Part shown: one piece after another, positions 13,058-16,510 of the stretch
How the letters are laid out: the number at the start of each line of letters is the position of its first letter
Position numbering within the stretch: the first letter of the stretch is position 1
Origin: Methanobacteriaceae archaeon
GTDB lineage: Archaea; Methanobacteriota; Methanobacteria; Methanobacteriales; Methanobacteriaceae
DNA: 16,510 bases
NCBI GenBank assembly: GCA_900769095.1
Contig: CAAGFH010000107.1
Span: 1 to 16,510 of the forward strand
Reading direction: 5' to 3'
Notes under the pieces: model-generated
What the model saw: the letters and a program-made list of their open reading frames with translations, nothing else
The model's database searches: none
Told to the model about the DNA's origin: nothing
Position numbers and translations under genes: made by a program

Positions 13058-15544
13058 TTAATTACTTTTTCTTTTTATATCTGGAACATATCTCTTAAGC
13101 ATTAATGAAAGAGTTATGACAGTTACAGAACTCATTGCCATTGCAAGACCAGCAAGAGCAGGATTAAATGTAATTCCAAATGTAGGATATAAAATACCTG
13201 CTGCAATAGGAATCAATATGGAATTATATGCAAATGCCCAGAATATATTTTCCTTAATTCTTATTAATACTTTCTTGGAAAACTGAATGGAAGCAACTAC
13301 GTTTTCTAAATTACCTTCCATAACGACAATATCTCCACTTTCCATTGCAATATCAGTACCATTACCCATAGCAACACCAATATCTGCCTGTGTAAGTGCC
13401 GGAGCATCGTTAATTCCATCTCCAACAAATAAAACCTTTTTAGTATTATTTGCCTGAATTTGCTTAACTGTTTCCAATTTAGTTTCAGGAAGAACACCTG
13501 CTTTTACATTGTCAATTCCAACTTCTTTTGCTACATTTAGTGCAGTAGATTCGTTATCTCCTGTTAACATGTATGTTTCAATGCCCATTTTATGCAATTC
13601 TTCAATGGTTGTTTTGGAATTTGATTTTATCTTATCAGATAAGCTTAAAATACCTTTTACATTGCTATCTTTAGCTATAAAAATAATGGTTTTGGATAGC
13701 TTTTCAAGTTCATGATATTTATCAACAATATCTTTTGAAACTTCAATATTTTCAGCTTCCATTAAAGCCAAATTACCTGCAACAACAACATTTGAGTCAA
13801 TTTTAGCTTTTAAACCCTTACCGGTTACATTTTCAAATTCACTAGTGTTGTAAAGATTAATTTCCATCTCATTTGCTTTATTTACAATAGCTTTAGCAAT
13901 TGGATGTGTTGAATTTTGCTCTACACTTGCTGCAAGTTTAATTAACTCTTCATCTGAAATACCAAAGCTTATAATATCATCAACTTCAGGTTTTCCTTCT
14001 GTAATTGTTCCTGTTTTATCAAATGCTGCAACATCAATTTTACCTGCATTTTCTAAGGTATCTCCGTTTTTAATAAGAATACCAAATTCTGCTGCTCTTC
14101 CAACACCTACAGTAACTGCAGTTGGAGTTGCAAGACCTAATGCACATGGACATGCTACCACTAAAATGGAAATAAGGCATGTTAAAGAGAATAGCAAAGT
14201 AGCCCCAAGTACAAAATACCAGATTATGAATACTATAATTGCAATTGTTAAAATAACTGGAATGAAGTAACTTACAATAGTATTTGCAAATTTTTGAACT
14301 GGAGGTCTTGAGGATTGTGCTTTTTCAACTAAACGGATAATGTTTGAGAGAACTGTTTCTTTTCCGATTTTTTTAGCTTTAATATAAAGAACACCATCCT
14401 GGTTGATAGTTCCTGCAAAGACTTCTTCACCATCGTGTTTAACCTTAGGAATCGGTTCACCATTAATCATTGATTCATCAACGTAAGACTCTCCACCAAT
14501 TACATCTCCGTCAACAGGAATCTTCTCACCAGGTTTTACAAGTAACAAATCATCTAAAACAATATCTCCTATGGATACTTCTTTTTGAGAGATGATTTGG
14601 CCGTTTTCCATTTCAATAGCTGTTGCAGAAGTTGGCTGAAGTCCGATTAATTCTCTTATTGAATCAGAAGTTTTCTTTTTAGCTCTTGCTTCTAAATATC
14701 TACCAATCATTAAAAATGATGGAAGCATTACTGCAGAGTCATAAAACATGAAAGTGGAATCTAGAACAATACCAAATGTTCCAAGAATACTTGAGACATA
14801 TGCAACTAAAATTCCCATTGAATACATTACGTCCATGTTTAGGTTTTTATGGATTAATCCGTTCCAACCTGCTTTTAAAATAGGTAGAGAAATGTAAATA
14901 AATGGCCCAATACTTACAATCAATGATAAAAGACCCATTGCTGAGATATTAGTTTTCCATGATTGATTTAAACCGTGAATTAAACCCATAAGAGGGTCCC
15001 ATCCACTAAACATGAGAACCATTAAAATGGCTGTAAAAATTATACCAACAATAATTCTAGTAAGTTTATCTTTTAAGTCATGTTGGTAGATTTCCTCTTC
15101 ATCGATTTCAATTTGACCTTCAATTCCTAAAAATTCAAAGCCTAATGATTCAATAACTTTTTGGACTTCATCCATATCCACTTTTGATGAATCATATCTG
15201 AGTTTTGCAGATTGAGAAGTCAAATCTGCCTTAACATCAAAAATACCATCTAATCTGATTAAGAAGTTTTCTACATTCATTGTACAGGATGCACAATGCA
15301 TACCCTGAATTCTTAAAGTCACTTCATCACTGTGAAGCTCAAAACCTAAGTTTTTAACTAATCTTTCTATTTCATCATAGGAAATCTTTTTAGGATTGAC
15401 CTTAATATGTAACTTATTTGCCGCAAGATCAGCATCTACTTCTTCAACACCTTCAATTTTTCCAAAGGTTTTGTTAACACTTAAAACGCAAGAAGCACAA
15501 TGCATTCCTTCAATCGGCAAATCCATACTTTTAAGTTTTGCCAT
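13058..15544 (-). CDS. copA: Cu+-exporting P1B-type ATPase
   Basis: This 828-residue membrane pump uses ATP to expel monovalent copper (P1B-1 type). Two N-terminal heavy-metal-associated domains each carry GMHCASC (C16/C19, C84/C87). Membrane helices follow from about residue 161. The actuator loop has INGEPIPK, the transmembrane metal site has CPC (C465-P-C467), and the phosphorylated aspartate is in DKTGT (D509). The nucleotide-binding HP motif is STHPIAKAI and the hinge is GDGINDAP. The last helices have FAYNSILIP and AMAMSSVTV, the YN and MSS residues typical of Cu+ specificity. All key residues are intact. The start ATG at 15544 has only a weak GTGAT upstream. The amidohydrolase stop is 20 bases upstream, so they may share a transcript. 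I see no copper operator. Silver transport is also possible. Confidence 0.94.
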   Translation of the reverse strand: MAKLKSMDLPIEGMHCASCVLSVNKTFGKIEGVEEVDADLAANKLHIKVNPKKISYDEIERLVKNLGFELHSDEVTLRIQGMHCASCTMNVENFLIRLDGIFDVKADLTSQSAKLRYDSSKVDMDEVQKVIESLGFEFLGIEGQIEIDEEEIYQHDLKDKLTRIIVGIIFTAILMVLMFSGWDPLMGLIHGLNQSWKTNISAMGLLSLIVSIGPFIYISLPILKAGWNGLIHKNLNMDVMYSMGILVAYVSSILGTFGIVLDSTFMFYDSAVMLPSFLMIGRYLEARAKKKTSDSIRELIGLQPTSATAIEMENGQIISQKEVSIGDIVLDDLLLVKPGEKIPVDGDVIGGESYVDESMINGEPIPKVKHDGEEVFAGTINQDGVLYIKAKKIGKETVLSNIIRLVEKAQSSRPPVQKFANTIVSYFIPVILTIAIIVFIIWYFVLGATLLFSLTCLISILVVACPCALGLATPTAVTVGVGRAAEFGILIKNGDTLENAGKIDVAAFDKTGTITEGKPEVDDIISFGISDEELIKLAASVEQNSTHPIAKAIVNKANEMEINLYNTSEFENVTGKGLKAKIDSNVVVAGNLALMEAENIEVSKDIVDKYHELEKLSKTIIFIAKDSNVKGILSLSDKIKSNSKTTIEELHKMGIETYMLTGDNESTALNVAKEVGIDNVKAGVLPETKLETVKQIQANNTKKVLFVGDGINDAPALTQADIGVAMGNGTDIAMESGDIVVMEGNLENVVASIQFSKKVLIRIKENIFWAFAYNSILIPIAAGILYPTFGITFNPALAGLAMAMSSVTVITLSLMLKRYVPDIKRKSN

Positions 15545-15564
15545 ATTATCACGACCAAAAACAA

Positions 15565-16510
15565 TTATTTAACTAATACTCCATCCTGGAATACATTTAA
15601 AATATTATCATTATTACTTAAAACAGAAATATCGTCCAAAGGATTGGAATTAACTAAAATTAAATCTGCAACATGATTCTTTTTAACCTGACCAATATTG
15701 TCCTGGCCTAAAAATTCAGCTGCTTTTATAGTTCCACTAGCTATTGCTTCAGTCTCACTCATCCCAATATCAGTTAAATGAACTAATTCTTCTAAATTAT
15801 GTCCATGAGGAATAACACCACTATCAGTGCCCATTAAAATGTTTACGCCTTCCTGATATGCAACAGCAATATTTTCCTTGTGAACTTTTACGATTTCTTT
15901 TAATTTTGCGGTTTTTTCACTAGCATAGTTATCCCATGCCGGAAAACCGTTTTTATATAAAAATTGATGAACTAAAAGTGTTGGAACTAAACTAACATTA
16001 TTTTTAGCCATTTTACCTGCAGCTTTTTTATCAATGAATGTTGCATGCTCAATTGATGAAAATCCTGCCTTAATACAATTATTAATTCCTTCTAAACTAT
16101 GACAGTGAGCTGAAACTTTCATGTTACTTGATCTTGCTTCAGATACAATAGTTTTAAGTTCCTTTTTATTGAATTGTGCGAAATTAGGTGAAGTATTGGT
16201 TGTTAAAACTCCTCCACTACACATTACTTTAATAAAATCAGCACCTGCTCTTTTAACTTCACGAGTCTTTTTTAATACTTCTTCAACACCATCACATCTT
16301 CCTTTTGGAAATCCCGGATACATTATTTCCATATCCCATCCAGATGGAAGAAGTAAATCAAAATGTCCTCCAGTCATTACAAGAGGAGTTATTGACAAGT
16401 GAATCTTTGGAGCGATAAATAGTTTTCTTTGTTGAGCCAATTTAAAACTTAAATCAGCAGATCCACAATCTCTAATTGTTGTAACACCAGCATTTATTGT
16501 CTGTTTTGAG
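15565..16510 (-). CDS. Amidohydrolase-family metal-dependent hydrolase (5' end outside window)
   Basis: This is the C-terminal 314 residues of a metal-dependent amidohydrolase of the imidazolonepropionase/Xaa-Pro dipeptidase-like group. The frame stays open to the window edge. Codons upstream of 16440 continue the fold (TINAGVTTIRDCGSADL), so the TTG at 16440 is not a start. Visible landmarks are a GGHFD segment, ADFIKVMCSGGV with the probable metal-bridging lysine, SAHCHSLEG with metal-ligand histidines, SIEHATFID, and GTDSGVIPHGHN with the catalytic-type aspartate. The first HxH metal motif would be in the missing part. It lies upstream of the copper ATPase and in the same direction. The substrate cannot be told from this. 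Confidence 0.85.
   Translation of the reverse strand, partial: SKQTINAGVTTIRDCGSADLSFKLAQQRKLFIAPKIHLSITPLVMTGGHFDLLLPSGWDMEIMYPGFPKGRCDGVEEVLKKTREVKRAGADFIKVMCSGGVLTTNTSPNFAQFNKKELKTIVSEARSSNMKVSAHCHSLEGINNCIKAGFSSIEHATFIDKKAAGKMAKNNVSLVPTLLVHQFLYKNGFPAWDNYASEKTAKLKEIVKVHKENIAVAYQEGVNILMGTDSGVIPHGHNLEELVHLTDIGMSETEAIASGTIKAAEFLGQDNIGQVKKNHVADLILVNSNPLDDISVLSNNDNILNVFQDGVLVK

Noticed and set aside
16438..16440. TTG at 16440 as the start of the amidohydrolase
   Set aside because: The frame remains open to the window end, and the upstream codons (AGVTTIRDCGSAD) match the expected core of the fold.
1..16510. CRISPR array, insertion sequence or phage genes
   Set aside because: No regularly spaced direct repeats with unique spacers, no transposase-like protein, and no terminal inverted repeats were seen on reading either strand.

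Overview
The window comes from a low-GC methanogenic archaeon of the order Methanobacteriales, most likely a Methanobrevibacter. The evidence is a complete F420-reducing [NiFe]-hydrogenase operon, archaeal/eukaryal-type information-processing genes (L44e, S27e, aIF2-alpha, Nop10, PCNA, GINS), TATA-like promoters, strong Shine-Dalgarno sequences, and AT-rich base composition. The genus is inferred from protein resemblance and was not tested.

Layout. (1) Positions 70-3566, minus strand: frhA-frhD-frhG-frhB, encoding the hydrogenase large subunit, its maturation protease, the FeS small subunit and the F420/FAD subunit. (2) Positions 3567-3728: a divergent promoter region with two near-identical palindromic sites. 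It faces a plus-strand gene (3729-4259) for a membrane-anchored Gly/Ser-linker protein with a PepSY-like C-terminus. (3) Positions 4351-4557: two tRNA-Arg genes (UCU and CCU). (4) Positions 4563-5747, minus: an EndoQ-like PHP-domain DNA repair nuclease. (5) Positions 5828-8107, minus: the archaeal translation cluster L44e-S27e / aIF2-alpha-Nop10-PAC2 chaperone. (6) Positions 8326-9965, minus: the replication pair PCNA and GINS (Gins51). (7) Positions 10033-11520, minus: a two-helix membrane/coiled-coil protein, a CPBP-family membrane protein and a small XRE-type regulator with an operator-like promoter. (8) Positions 11667-13016, plus: adenylosuccinate lyase purB. (9) Positions 13058-15544, minus: a Cu+-type P1B ATPase. 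(10) From 15565 to the window end, minus: the 3' part of an amidohydrolase.

Most of the window is core genome. The less ordinary signals are regulatory or structural. Paired ATTAGWWACTAAY sites lie symmetrically downstream of the two divergent TATA boxes at frhA. Hairpins repeatedly straddle stop codons and are often followed by T-tracts. A stem-loop sits at the predicted 5' end of the L44e leader. An inverted repeat encloses the TATA box of the XRE gene. Several start codons are best placed, by their Shine-Dalgarno sequences, at internal TTG or ATG codons rather than at the longest open frame.

No CRISPR array, insertion sequence, rRNA or obvious integrated element was seen. No gene-free stretch exceeds 300 bases except 4260-4562, which holds the two tRNAs.
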